Assembly: GCA_019083985.1 (NCBI GenBank)
Contig: JAHRCV010000001.1
Location: forward strand, 372,001 to 436,000
Length of the DNA: 64,000 nt
Source: Rhizobiales bacterium TNE-4
GTDB taxonomy: Bacteria; Pseudomonadota; Alphaproteobacteria; Rhizobiales; Beijerinckiaceae
Direction: 5' to 3'
Shown: positions 28,138 to 40,299 of the stretch, piece by piece
How positions within the stretch are numbered: the stretch's first letter is position 1
How the letters are laid out: every line of letters begins with the position of its first letter
Translations under genes and position numbers: made by a program
The notes under the pieces: generated by a model
What the model was told of the DNA's origin: nothing
Database searches by the model: none
What the model saw: the letters and a program-made list of their open reading frames with translations, nothing else

Positions 28138-29414
28138 TGCGTTCCGAATCCGTGACGATTGCCACGCTCGACAGCGGGCTGCGCGTCGTCACCGAAGCCA
28201 TGCCGCATTTGTCGACAGCTGCGCTTGGTGTGTGGATTGCGGCGGGATCGCGCCATGAAAAGCCGCATGAACATGGGCTTGCGCATCTTCTCGAGCATAT
28301 GGCGTTCAAGGGCACGAAGCGCCGCACGGCCCGTCAGATCGCCGAAGAAATTGAAGCCGTCGGCGGCGATCTCAATGCTGAAACCAATGTCGAGCGGACC
28401 TCCTATTATGTCCGCCTGATGGGCGAGGATGCGCCGCTCGCGCTTGATTTGATCGCCGACATTCTCACCGAACCGACCTTCGATCCCGAAGAGCTGAAAC
28501 GCGAGAAGGGTGTCATCCTGCAGGAGATCGGCGCGTACGAAGACACGCCTGATGATCTTGTGTTCGACATGGTACTGGAAGCCGCCTATGCGAATGATCC
28601 GCTCGGCCGGCGCATTCTTGGCACGCCGCAATCGGTGAAGGCGCAGAATGCCGCATCGATGCGTGGATTTCTCGACCGTCATTATCGTGCACCTGACATG
28701 GTAGTCGCAGCCTCAGGCGCTGTGGATCACGATGCCATTGTGGCTGAAGTGGCGCATCGCTTTGCCGCTTTTCCGAAAGGCGCGGCGGATGCAGCTGAGC
28801 CCGCGCAATGGACCGGCGGGGAAGCACGGCAAATCAAATCGCTTGAACAGGCGCATCTGGCGCTCGCCTTTCAAGGTCTATCGTTCCGCGATCCGCGCCA
28901 TTATGCGCTGCATGTCTTCTCGAGCCTGCTGGGTGGCGGCATGTCGTCGCGACTGTTCCAAGAGCTGCGCGAGGAACGCGGTCTCTGCTATTCTGTGTTC
29001 TCCAGCATGATGCCATTCTCCGATACGGGTGCGCTCGTGCTCTATGGCGGAACCAGTGGCGAGGATGCGGACGAATTCATGCGTGTCACAGCTGACATTA
29101 TGCGCGAGGCGGCCGAGCATCCGAACGAGACCGAAGTGGCGCGTGCGCGTGCGCAACTCAAAATGTCGTTGATGATGGCGCTTGAAAGCCCGGCGCGCCG
29201 CGCCGAGCAAATGGCGCAGCATGTCCTCGCTTTTGGTCGGGTGCTGTCACGGCAAGAAATGGCCGACGCGATCGATGCGATAGGCGTGGCTGAGGTGCGC
29301 GCGGCCGCTTTGAGCCTGTTTGACGCGCCACCTGCCTTGGCCGCGATTGGTCCTGTGCGCAAATTGTCATCGGCAGAAGCGCTGCGCGCCCGCATGGGTG
29401 CGGCGGCGGCTTAA
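28134..29414 (+). CDS. M16 family zinc peptidase (processing-peptidase-like)
   Basis: A 426-residue metallopeptidase with the inverted zinc motif HxxEH in HGLAHLLEHMAF (H51, E54, H55) and the downstream glutamate region ENAETNVERTSYY-like (LNAETNVERTSYY). The C-terminal half shows the LLGGGMSSRLFQELREERGLCYS signature of the M16B group, which includes the mitochondrial processing peptidase beta subunit. Substrate is unknown. Start overlaps thrC by ATGA, so translation is probably coupled. Confidence 0.94.
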   Translation: MMRSESVTIATLDSGLRVVTEAMPHLSTAALGVWIAAGSRHEKPHEHGLAHLLEHMAFKGTKRRTARQIAEEIEAVGGDLNAETNVERTSYYVRLMGEDAPLALDLIADILTEPTFDPEELKREKGVILQEIGAYEDTPDDLVFDMVLEAAYANDPLGRRILGTPQSVKAQNAASMRGFLDRHYRAPDMVVAASGAVDHDAIVAEVAHRFAAFPKGAADAAEPAQWTGGEARQIKSLEQAHLALAFQGLSFRDPRHYALHVFSSLLGGGMSSRLFQELREERGLCYSVFSSMMPFSDTGALVLYGGTSGEDADEFMRVTADIMREAAEHPNETEVARARAQLKMSLMMALESPARRAEQMAQHVLAFGRVLSRQEMADAIDAIGVAEVRAAALSLFDAPPALAAIGPVRKLSSAEALRARMGAAAA

Positions 29415-29429
29415 GGGGAGGGGACGCGC

Positions 29430-30014
29430 ATGGCCTTATTCAGCCTGTCTCGCGCCATCTTCCCAGAGCCTCTGCTGCGTGGCTATGGCCTCATGTTGCG
29501 TCTGCCCCGTGCCGATGATTTCGAGGCGTGGGCGCGGTTGCGCGAGGCGAGCCGCACGCATCTAGAGCCTTGGGAGCCGCTTTGGCCGGAGGATGATCTA
29601 ACCCGGCCTGCCTTCCGCCGTCGGATCCGCCGCTATGCCTCTGAGTTTGCGGGTGACCAATCGGTTCCGTTCTTCATCTTTGGGGAGCGGGGAGAATTGA
29701 TGGGCGGGCTGACCATCGCCAATATCCGCCGCGGCGTCGCCCAATCGGCCACCATCGGCTATTGGATCGGTTCGCCCTTTACCGGCAAGGGCCACATGAC
29801 CAACGCCGTCCGGCTCGCCTGCCGGTTTGGCTTCGATCAGGTCCGGCTGCACCGGATCGAGGCCGCCTGTATCCCCGAAAACGAGGCCTCAAGACGGGTT
29901 TTGGAGAAGGCTGGCTTCCGGCGCGAGGGCTATGCCCGCGAATATCTGTGCATCGCCGGCCGCTGGCAGGACCATCTTCTCCATGCCCTCCTGCCCGAAG
30001 ATTTGAAATCCTGA
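29430..30014 (+). CDS. GNAT family N-acetyltransferase (RimJ-like)
   Basis: A 194-residue acetyltransferase resembling the ribosomal-protein alanine acetyltransferase RimJ. It has LRLPRADDFEAWARLREASR near the start, the acetyl-CoA loop region IGYWIGSPFTGKGHMTNAV and the typical HRIEAACIPENEASRRVLEK block followed by AGFRREGYAREYL. The peptide substrate is not determined by sequence. It begins 15 bases after the M16 peptidase gene and may share its transcript. Confidence 0.88.
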   Translation: MALFSLSRAIFPEPLLRGYGLMLRLPRADDFEAWARLREASRTHLEPWEPLWPEDDLTRPAFRRRIRRYASEFAGDQSVPFFIFGERGELMGGLTIANIRRGVAQSATIGYWIGSPFTGKGHMTNAVRLACRFGFDQVRLHRIEAACIPENEASRRVLEKAGFRREGYAREYLCIAGRWQDHLLHALLPEDLKS

Positions 30015-30179
30015 CACATTTGGGCCGTGTTCCTGCGCATACCCACTTTAAGCATGAAATGGGGGCGATCTTGCCCTTGCCTGCTGTCCCGCTTAGGAGT
30101 GGGGCCCGAGCGTAATCGGGGCGAGGCCGCCCCTCCCTTGTCCGGCGGCTCTCCGGCCGCCTTTGTCCTGAAGAGGCTC

Positions 30180-33065
30180 ATGTCGCCGCTTTTTGCCCGG
30201 CTCCGCTCAATCTTTGCCTTGGTGTGCTACGCCGTTCTGACGGTCGCGCCCGCCTGCGCGGTTGAAGCTGTCCGGGTGCGGCCCGAAGCTCCGGCCATTG
30301 ATCTTCTGCCCCGGATCGAGCGCTATCAGTCGCAAGGCGACGCGATCCAGATTCTCACTGCACCCGGTCCGGACGGCATCGTCCGCCGTATTCAGGTGGC
30401 GGCAGCGGAAGAAGGCTCGCGACCCGACTGGATCGTCTTCGCGCTCAAGAATGATACGTCCGAGCAGATCACGCGCTGGTTGGTGGCGCCTCATTCCCGC
30501 CTTGTCGGTTCGGGCGTGGTCTGGCCCGATCTCGGCTCTGCGCGCATCACGGCTGTTACGGCCAGTCAGGGCGAAAGCCCCGAGCGAGAAGAAAATCCCG
30601 AAGCCGATATCTTCGAAATCGTGCTCGATCCCGGCGCGACGGTCACTTATGTCGCCGAGCTTGCAACGCCTCATCTGCCGCAGCTCTATTTGTGGAATGC
30701 GGACGATTACAAAGACAAGCAAAACGGGTTGACGCTTTATCGCGGGATCGTGATTGGCATTGCGGGGCTCCTCGCTTTGTTCCTCACGATTGTTTTCGTT
30801 GTCCGCGGCGCCGTGATTTTTCCAGCTGCGGCGGCGCTCGCTTGGGCGGTGCTGGCCTATGTCTGTATTGATTTCGGCTTTTGGCAGAAAATCATTCCGA
30901 CGACGGAGCGCGGTGAACAAATTTACCGCGCGGGTGCGGAAGCGGTGTTGGCCGCGACGCTGCTCGTGTTCCTGTTTGCCTATCTCAACCTCAATCGCTG
31001 GCATGTGCGGCTAAGCCACATTACGATTGGTTGGCTCTTGTTTCTCGGCGCGCTGATCGGTCTTGCGCTCTTCAACCCGCCGGTTGCGGCCGGCGTGGCG
31101 CGCATCTCGATTGGCGGCGTCGCAGCGTTCGGATTCCTTCTCGTCATCTATCTGTCGACGCATGGATATGATCGCGCCCTTATGCTGATCCCGACTTGGT
31201 TCTTGCTTTTGGCGTGGGTCGTGGCTGCCGGCTTTATGGTGACGGGCCAATTGTCGAACGACGCCGCAGCACCAGCCCTGATCGGTGGCCTTGTGCTCAT
31301 CGTGATGCTGATCGGCTTCACCGTGATTCAACATGCCTTCGCGGGCGGGGGTTTTGCCGAAGGCCAAGTCAGTGATGCCGAACGCCGCGCGCTCGCTCTG
31401 ACCGGATCTGGCGCGACCTTGTTCGATTGGGATGTCACATCCGATCGCATCACGGTCGGCACCGATCTCGAACAGCAACTCGGCCTGAAGCATGGCACGC
31501 TAGAAGGCTCAGCCGCGTCTTTCGTCGAGAATATCCATCAATTCGATCGCGACCGTTTCCGCGCCACGCTTGATTCCACGTTGGAGCATCGCCGCGGCCG
31601 CGTTAGCGTTGAAGTCCGCATCAAGGCGATTGACGGCCGCTATCATTGGATTGCGCTCAAGGCGCGGCCGGTGCTCGGCACCGATGGCGAAGTTCAGCGT
31701 ATCATTGGCACGCTGAACGACATCACCGACATTAAAGTGTCGGAAGAACGCCTCTTGCAGGATTCGCTGCACGATCATTTGACTGGGCTACCGAACCGGC
31801 GTCTCTTCCTCGACCGGCTCGATGCTGCCTTGACGCTTGCGCGCACTGATGAAGCGGTACGTCCGACATTGCTTCTCATCGATATCGACGGCTTCAAGGA
31901 TGTGAACGACCTTGTCGGCCTGGCCGTCGGCGACTCATTGTTGCTCACACTGGCGCGCCGCCTCTCTCGCCTGTTGAAAGCGCAAGACACGCTCTCCCGC
32001 ATTGGTGGGGATCAATTCGCTGTTATGCTCTTGTCTGAGCAGGATGCTGGCGGGGTGGCTGCCGTTGTCGAATCCATGCGCAAGGTGATTGCGACACCGA
32101 ACAGCTTTGGCGAGCGCGACGTGTTTTTGACCGCCTCCATCGGTATGGCCCTCACCGATTCCACCATTGATGGCCGCGGCACGGAAATGTTGCGCAATGC
32201 CGAAATCGCGATGATGCATGCAAAGCGTTTGGGCGGCGATCGTGTTGAGACGTTCCGTCCAGCGATGCGCGCGCAGCGCACCGATCGCATGGCGATGGAG
32301 CATGATTTGCGTCGCGCCTTGGAGCGCAACGAATTGACAGTCGCTTTCCAGCCGATCGTGCGCCTGACTGATCGCACAGTGGCAGGCTTTGAAGCGCTGG
32401 TGCGCTGGAATCATCCGCGTCTTGGTATGCTTCTGCCGGGTGAATTCATTCCAATCGCCGAAGAGACAGGGCTCATCACCGATCTCGGCATGTATGTGCT
32501 TGATCGCACCGCGCGTGAACTCGCCGCGTGGCAGGCCGCTCTGGTGGTCGATCCGCCGCTCTTTGCCAGCGTCAACGTGTCGAGCCGCCAGCTTTTCCGT
32601 CACGATCTTTTGCTGGATGTGAAAACGGTTCTCTCACGCACGCCCGTCATTCGTGGCACGCTCCGGCTTGAAATCACCGAGAGCCTGATGATGGAAAATC
32701 CGGAACTCTCGGCACAGATTTTCGTGCGCTTGAAAGATCTTGGTGCCGGCCTGTCGCTTGATGATTTTGGAACAGGGTATTCATCGCTTGCTTATTTGCA
32801 GCGGTTCCCGTTCGACACGCTGAAAATCGATAAATCACTGATCCGTCCCGATCAGCGCGGTGCGCGACCGATCATTCTCCGTTCCATCGTGCAGATGGGC
32901 CATGATCTCGGTATGGAAATCGTTGCCGAAGGCGTCGAGACGGAATCCGATGCTGTGGAAATGGCGCAGCTCGGCTGCGAATTTGCGCAAGGCTTCGCCT
33001 TCGGTCATCCGATGTCGGCGGCGGACGCGCGCAAGCTTGTGGGCGCCGCCGCCGAAGCGGCCTGA
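30180..33065 (+). CDS. membrane PAS-GGDEF-EAL protein with altered GGDQF motif
   Basis: A 961-residue cyclic-di-GMP protein. Order: signal peptide (residues 1-28), periplasmic sensor region, about seven membrane helices (residues 185-420), PAS domain (about 425-530), GGDEF domain (535-690) and EAL domain (700-955). The GGDEF signature reads GGDQF (residues 609-613), losing the catalytic glutamate, so cyclase activity is doubtful. The EAL domain keeps EALVRW (from residue 738), the ITESLMMENPE block and DDFGTGYSSLAYL (from 861), as expected of an active phosphodiesterase. ATG at 30180 is preferred because the signal peptide starts there; the frame is open from 30027. Confidence 0.9.
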   Translation: MSPLFARLRSIFALVCYAVLTVAPACAVEAVRVRPEAPAIDLLPRIERYQSQGDAIQILTAPGPDGIVRRIQVAAAEEGSRPDWIVFALKNDTSEQITRWLVAPHSRLVGSGVVWPDLGSARITAVTASQGESPEREENPEADIFEIVLDPGATVTYVAELATPHLPQLYLWNADDYKDKQNGLTLYRGIVIGIAGLLALFLTIVFVVRGAVIFPAAAALAWAVLAYVCIDFGFWQKIIPTTERGEQIYRAGAEAVLAATLLVFLFAYLNLNRWHVRLSHITIGWLLFLGALIGLALFNPPVAAGVARISIGGVAAFGFLLVIYLSTHGYDRALMLIPTWFLLLAWVVAAGFMVTGQLSNDAAAPALIGGLVLIVMLIGFTVIQHAFAGGGFAEGQVSDAERRALALTGSGATLFDWDVTSDRITVGTDLEQQLGLKHGTLEGSAASFVENIHQFDRDRFRATLDSTLEHRRGRVSVEVRIKAIDGRYHWIALKARPVLGTDGEVQRIIGTLNDITDIKVSEERLLQDSLHDHLTGLPNRRLFLDRLDAALTLARTDEAVRPTLLLIDIDGFKDVNDLVGLAVGDSLLLTLARRLSRLLKAQDTLSRIGGDQFAVMLLSEQDAGGVAAVVESMRKVIATPNSFGERDVFLTASIGMALTDSTIDGRGTEMLRNAEIAMMHAKRLGGDRVETFRPAMRAQRTDRMAMEHDLRRALERNELTVAFQPIVRLTDRTVAGFEALVRWNHPRLGMLLPGEFIPIAEETGLITDLGMYVLDRTARELAAWQAALVVDPPLFASVNVSSRQLFRHDLLLDVKTVLSRTPVIRGTLRLEITESLMMENPELSAQIFVRLKDLGAGLSLDDFGTGYSSLAYLQRFPFDTLKIDKSLIRPDQRGARPIILRSIVQMGHDLGMEIVAEGVETESDAVEMAQLGCEFAQGFAFGHPMSAADARKLVGAAAEAA

Positions 33066-34055
33066 TTACTTCGCCATATCGACGACGACGCGGCCGCGAA
33101 TTTGCCCGGCCATGATGTCTTGTGCTGCTTTCTGGATGTCGCCAAAGCCGATCACGCTGGTCATCTTGGCGAGTGCTGCACGGTCGAGATCACGCGCAAG
33201 CCGTGTCCACGCTTCAGCCCGTTTCGCTTTCGGGCACATCACACTGTCGATACCGAGAAGTGCGACACCGCGCAGAATGAATGGCGCGACGCTGGTAGGT
33301 AGATCCATACCTTGGGCAAGCCCGCAGGCAGCAATCGCGCCACCATAGCGGGTCGATGCAATCAGATTGGCGAGTGTGGTCGAGCCAACGGAATCGACGC
33401 CGGCCGCCCAACGCTCTTTTGCGAGCGGCTTTGCTGGGCCTGACAATTCAGTGCGATCAATCACGTCGCTTGCGCCGAGCGATTTCAGATAATCGGCTTC
33501 GCTCATGCGTCCGGTCGAAGCAATCACCGACCAGCCGGCTTTGGCGAGGAGCGAAATCGCCACAGAGCCGACACCGCCGGCGGCCCCAGTGACAATGGCA
33601 GCGCCACGATCTGGCGTGAGACCATGATGTTCAAGCGCCATCACGGCGAGCATGGCCGTATAGCCGGCGGTACCGATGGCCATGGCCTCGGCCGCGTTGA
33701 GGCCCTGCGGCAGGCGGATCAGCCAATCGGCCTTAACGCGCGAATAATCGGCATAGGCTCCTAGATGGGTCTCGCCCGTGCCCCAGCCATTCAGGACGAC
33801 GGTATCGCCCTTCTTGAACGTCGGATCGTCTGATTGTTCGACGATCCCGGCAAAATCGATCCCGGGCACCATGGGGAAGCGGCGGACCACAGGAGCTTTG
33901 CCAGTGAGCGCCAGCCCATCCTTGTAATTGACGGTCGAATGCGTGACCCGGACGAGGACATTGCCCTCCATCAGTTCAGACGGGTCGAGCGGGCGTACGC
34001 CGACGCTCTGGGTTTCGTCCTTCTTGTCGATCACAAGGGCGCGAAAGGGGGTCAT
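33066..34055 (-). CDS. acuI: acrylyl-CoA reductase-type MDR oxidoreductase (AcuI/YhdH)
   Basis: NADPH-dependent medium-chain reductase of the AcuI/YhdH family, which reduces acrylyl-CoA to propionyl-CoA. The 329-residue protein has HSTVNYKDGLALTGK, PMVPGIDFAGIVE, NGWGTGETHLGAYADYSRV and the nucleotide loop TGAAGGVGSVA. The family also serves general detoxification of acryloyl-CoA, so DMSP metabolism should not be assumed. It converges on the GGDEF/EAL gene with no spacer at all. Confidence 0.9.
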   Translation of the reverse strand: MTPFRALVIDKKDETQSVGVRPLDPSELMEGNVLVRVTHSTVNYKDGLALTGKAPVVRRFPMVPGIDFAGIVEQSDDPTFKKGDTVVLNGWGTGETHLGAYADYSRVKADWLIRLPQGLNAAEAMAIGTAGYTAMLAVMALEHHGLTPDRGAAIVTGAAGGVGSVAISLLAKAGWSVIASTGRMSEADYLKSLGASDVIDRTELSGPAKPLAKERWAAGVDSVGSTTLANLIASTRYGGAIAACGLAQGMDLPTSVAPFILRGVALLGIDSVMCPKAKRAEAWTRLARDLDRAALAKMTSVIGFGDIQKAAQDIMAGQIRGRVVVDMAK

Positions 34056-34217
34056 GGCGGCTCCTCAGGCTGCAATCAGGGTGTGGGCGATGTTGCTGTG
34101 GGGTTCTCGCCCGGAACGGGCAGGCTTTCAACCGGGGAAAGGAGCCAAGCGGATCAAACCGGGCTATAAGGGCGCCGAGGCGGGGGATGGCCCGCTGCAT
34201 TGAATGGGGGATTGTTC

Positions 34218-34787
34218 ATGACCAATACCGAAACCGATCAGGGTCCGAACCTGGGCACGGCCATCGCGGCCATCCGCAGCAAGTGGAAATGGGTTCTCGT
34301 TCTCGGCATCGTTTATACCTTTGCAGGCTTTGTGGCGTTGGGCTCGGTCGTCGCTGCGACGGTGGCGAGCGTCTATATCGTCGGCGCCATGATGATCGTG
34401 GCCGGCATTGTCGAGATCGTCTCGGCCTTCCAGATGAAGAGCTGGGGGCAATCCATCCTCTGGGTTGTGCTCGGCGCGCTTTATGTTGTGGGCGGGTTTG
34501 TAGCGTTTCAGAACCCGGCTTTGGCGGCGAGCATCCTCACGCTGATCTTGGGCTGGAGCCTCGTGTTCTCAGGCTTCCTCCGCATTTTCCTCGCCATGAA
34601 GATGAAGGAAGGCAGCCCGTGGATCTGGGTTGTCATCTCCGGCATCATCACGGTGGCGCTTGGCGGCATGATCATCGCGCAATGGCCGGCTTCGGGCGCC
34701 TTCGTGCTGGGCATCTTCCTTGGCGTCGATCTCGTGTTCGTCGGCTTTGGCTGGATCCAGATGGCGCTCGCTTTGCGCAAAGTCTGA
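34218..34787 (+). CDS. HdeD family membrane protein (DUF308)
   Basis: A 189-residue protein with six hydrophobic helices in three repeated pairs, characteristic of the HdeD/DUF308 family associated with acid stress in enterobacteria. Visible helices include WVLVLGIVYTFAGFVALGSV and ILWVVLGALYVVGGFVAFQN. GGGGGA eight bases before ATG at 34218 supports this start over a TTG 18 bases earlier. Role in this organism is unknown. Confidence 0.87.
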   Translation: MTNTETDQGPNLGTAIAAIRSKWKWVLVLGIVYTFAGFVALGSVVAATVASVYIVGAMMIVAGIVEIVSAFQMKSWGQSILWVVLGALYVVGGFVAFQNPALAASILTLILGWSLVFSGFLRIFLAMKMKEGSPWIWVVISGIITVALGGMIIAQWPASGAFVLGIFLGVDLVFVGFGWIQMALALRKV

Positions 34788-34910
34788 ACGCGACAGACAT
34801 GACCCCGTCCGGGCGGCCTTATGGCGCTTCGGGCGGGGCTGATATTGCGTTTTAGGACGGAATACGCGAAGGGAAGCCGTACTTTTTTGCACCTGCGAAG
34901 GGGCCGTCAG

Positions 34911-37589
<2,679 letters not shown>

Positions 37590-37601
37590 ATCACTCCAAA
37601 A

Positions 37602-37624
37602 GGGATGCGCTTTGGGCGCATCCC
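37602..37624 (+). terminator. weak terminator-like hairpin after ppdK
   Basis: Perfect nine-base-pair stem GGGATGCGC/GCGCATCCC with a five-base loop, 13 bases after the ppdK stop. No T tract follows, so termination efficiency is uncertain. Confidence 0.6.
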
Positions 37625-37752
37625 CGTAGTTTGGCTGATCTCTGGCCTCTGACTGTGCCCGAAATCCCCATTTCGTGCCCGGCTTAACCATCCATCAACG
37701 CTAACCGACGATAAATGAAGCCTGTCGCCTGAGTGGCTTTGCGGGTTTGTCG

Positions 37753-39090
37753 ATGCGTGGGCAGCGTCCCAGTTGGGGTTTGCGCGTGAGCCGTTGGGGG
37801 CTTTGCGCAGGCTTGCTTGTCAGCTTCACCGCCTCGGCAGGCATCGATGTGACAACCGGCTATTCCGCTGCCGTTTTGGGCGAGGCGAAAGCGGTCCTCG
37901 GTGAGAAAACCGTTCCGCCCGTCTCCTCCGCATGGCTTTTGTCATCGCTGCCCGCCGAAGCCCGTTCGGCTAACCCCGCCTTCAGTTCCCTGTTCGGTAC
38001 CGAGCGCAAATTCGAGGCGGAGCCCAGTATGGGCGAGCCTTTGCGGTCCGAGCTCAAGCCCGGCCCACGGCAATGGCCAACGGTCGAGCGCCGCATGAAA
38101 AGCGATTTCGATCCGGATGCCAGCGACGATTTAGCCATCGTTGCGCCTTCGCCCGACAGTTGGATGACCGCACCGCCGCGCGATGATGTGGCGACGCGCT
38201 TTTCCGGGAGCGCATCGGCACCCCTTTCACCTCATGCTTTTCGGCGGCTCGAAGCGCCGCTGACCGAAGGCGGCACGAGCACCGCGTTGGCCGCCGCTCC
38301 GATGTCGCCGGAAGCGGCAGCCGCTGGCATGACACCGGCGCAAGCTGAGGCCGTTACGGCACAGACGACCCCCGCAACGCCGGATGCGTTCGTGATTGCC
38401 TCGACGACGCCGTTGCAAGTTGAGACCAATCCCGAAGCCATCATCGTGGCCGATGCAAAGCCCATCGCAGCCGATACACCAAAGCCAGTGAAGAAGACGG
38501 TGACGATTGCAGCTGTCGCACCGAATACGGTGCAAGGCCTTTCCAAATTGAAAGCCGAAGAGCCGGCCACGCGCATGGGCCGCGGTTATCGCGATCTCAT
38601 CGGCACCGCCAATCTGTCGCGTGAAGAGCGCTGCCTTGCTGAAGCGGTCTATTTCGAAGCGCGCAGTGAGCCTGAACTTGGACAGGCGGCCGTTGCCCAA
38701 GTGGTGCTCAACCGCATCAAGAGCGGGCTTTATCCAACCTCAATCTGCGGCGTCGTGTATCAGAACAGTCACAAGCATCTGGCCTGTGAGTTCACATTCA
38801 CCTGCGAAGGGAAGTCGCTCGCCGTAACTGAGCCCGGCCCGTGGGAAATCGCGGTGCGCCTGTCAAAGGCCGTGCTTGATGGCAAAAACTATAATCCGCG
38901 GGTGGCGAATGCGACGCATTATCATGCCAATTATGTCAGCCCGCGCTGGGGCAAGCATTTGAAGAAGATGGATGTCATCGGCCGGCATATTTTCTATCTG
39001 GCGCACCCGACGATTTCGCAGGTCTGCCCCGGCTGCAACATGGATGCATTCCGCCGCATCGAAGCGTCCGGTGAGAAGCCGCGGATTTAA
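37753..39090 (+). CDS. cell wall hydrolase with SleB-like domain
   Basis: A 445-residue exported protein. An N-terminal signal-like helix (WGLCAGLLVSFTASAG) is followed by about 270 residues of low-complexity Ala/Pro/Thr-rich sequence. The C-terminal Hydrolase_2 (SleB-type) domain starts at about residue 285, with SREERCLAEAVYFEARSEP, QAAVAQVVLNRIKSG and CEFTFTCEG, and ends with ATHYHANYVSPRW. The conserved glutamate in LAEAVYFEAR is the likely catalytic acid. It probably cleaves peptidoglycan. ATG at 37753 is preferred to TTG two codons earlier. It overlaps the convergent DoxX gene by four bases. Confidence 0.88.
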   Translation: MRGQRPSWGLRVSRWGLCAGLLVSFTASAGIDVTTGYSAAVLGEAKAVLGEKTVPPVSSAWLLSSLPAEARSANPAFSSLFGTERKFEAEPSMGEPLRSELKPGPRQWPTVERRMKSDFDPDASDDLAIVAPSPDSWMTAPPRDDVATRFSGSASAPLSPHAFRRLEAPLTEGGTSTALAAAPMSPEAAAAGMTPAQAEAVTAQTTPATPDAFVIASTTPLQVETNPEAIIVADAKPIAADTPKPVKKTVTIAAVAPNTVQGLSKLKAEEPATRMGRGYRDLIGTANLSREERCLAEAVYFEARSEPELGQAAVAQVVLNRIKSGLYPTSICGVVYQNSHKHLACEFTFTCEGKSLAVTEPGPWEIAVRLSKAVLDGKNYNPRVANATHYHANYVSPRWGKHLKKMDVIGRHIFYLAHPTISQVCPGCNMDAFRRIEASGEKPRI

Positions 39091-39557
39091 GCCTGCAATC
39101 TTCTTGCGATCAGCCAGTCCAAAGAGACAGGGCCGGGTCCACGCGCCACAATGAAAAGCAAAGCTGTGGCCCACACGCCATGTGTCGGCCATGCGCCGGG
39201 ATAGACGAAAATTTGAATGACAGCCGTCATGCCTAAAAGGGCGGCCGCTGACAATCGGCTCGCCAAGCCAAGGATCAAAAGTGCCGGAAAGACGTGCTCG
39301 GCGATCGCCGCCAATGTCGCAGCCACAACGGGATCAATTAGCGGTAGCTTATAATCCTCACGAAACAGTTCAATGGCATTGTCGGATAATGCGAAGCCGT
39401 TCACTTTCGTCTCGCCCGATAGCCAGAAAATAGTACCAATAGAAATACGTGCCAAAAGCGCAATCGCATCGTCAGGAATACGCGAAACCACAGCAATGGC
39501 GCGATGCACACCGTTGACCAGTGAGTGGCTAGGGCTGATTGTATGAGCGTGTTTCAT
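39087..39557 (-). CDS. DoxX family membrane protein of the bufferin cluster
   Basis: A 156-residue protein with four predicted membrane helices and the DoxX signature LLARISIGTIFWLSGETKV, followed by EHVFPALLILGLASR and VYPGAWPTHGVWATALL. DoxX proteins are frequent last members of DUF692/DUF2063 clusters, where a redox or membrane role has been suggested but not settled. It follows the DUF2063 gene by 10 bases on the same strand, so it belongs to the same operon. Confidence 0.9.
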   Translation of the reverse strand: MKHAHTISPSHSLVNGVHRAIAVVSRIPDDAIALLARISIGTIFWLSGETKVNGFALSDNAIELFREDYKLPLIDPVVAATLAAIAEHVFPALLILGLASRLSAAALLGMTAVIQIFVYPGAWPTHGVWATALLFIVARGPGPVSLDWLIARRLQA

Positions 39558-39567
39558 TGTCGCTTTC

Positions 39568-40299
39568 CTATTGCGGGGCAGCTAAAAGGTCGCAACGCAA
39601 CAAGGCTGCAAGAATTGATGCAGCATCACAGTCCCTATGCCTGTTGCATGCTGTTGTGATGACATCGCCTAGGACGGCGCCTTTGCCAATCTCTTCAAAG
39701 CATGTGGCCGTGCCACGCGGTACCAGAGAAACCTGAACCTCATAACGACCCCGCGTGATGGCAATGGTTTCGTCTCGCCAGGAATCTATTGAGAGCGCTT
39801 CAGGCGAATCGCTGGCTGACCAAATCGTACCGGCTGGATAGGGTGAATGAAGAACGCGCGCGGCGGGATGCGCTTTGATCATGCGTCCAAGATAAGTTTC
39901 AATGTCCTGGGCATCTCCAACGGCAAGCCTCAGAGGCGCGTGATCAGCAGCATGATAAGCTTCAGTACGCGCTTGTTCGATCCGCGCGACATCGGCGAGA
40001 AAAGGCCAATCGACAAGGCTTGGAATTGTTGCGAGGAAGTCAGGAAAGCCGTTACCGTAAAACATCAAAATCGGCGAGGTGGGTTTTTCCGTTTCGACGT
40101 AAAGCTGAGCACAGGCGGTGAAACACTCGCCGCCTAACAGACGTTGTGTTGCAGGATAGCGGGTTGCAAGTGCTGTCGTGAGGCTATGGATGACATTATT
40201 ACGATAAATCGCGAAGCGGCGATCGGCTTTCTGACTTGCGATTAAATCGTGAGGACATCCCATCCCGGCGCGAAGATGGTGGACGAAATCCTGTTCCAT
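39568..40299 (-). CDS. bufC: DUF2063 RiPP partner protein (BufC-type)
   Basis: A 243-residue protein. The N-terminal half is the DUF2063 putative DNA-binding-type fold (RRFAIYRNNVIHSLTTALAT, RYPATQRLLGGECF), and in bufferin and related MNIO systems this domain binds the precursor leader and presents it to the oxidase. The C-terminal half is a beta-rich extension. The ATG at 40299 overlaps the bufB stop (TGATG); a GTG one codon earlier is also possible. Tight coupling with bufB fits a BufB-BufC complex. Confidence 0.88.
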   Translation of the reverse strand: MEQDFVHHLRAGMGCPHDLIASQKADRRFAIYRNNVIHSLTTALATRYPATQRLLGGECFTACAQLYVETEKPTSPILMFYGNGFPDFLATIPSLVDWPFLADVARIEQARTEAYHAADHAPLRLAVGDAQDIETYLGRMIKAHPAARVLHSPYPAGTIWSASDSPEALSIDSWRDETIAITRGRYEVQVSLVPRGTATCFEEIGKGAVLGDVITTACNRHRDCDAASILAALLRCDLLAAPQ

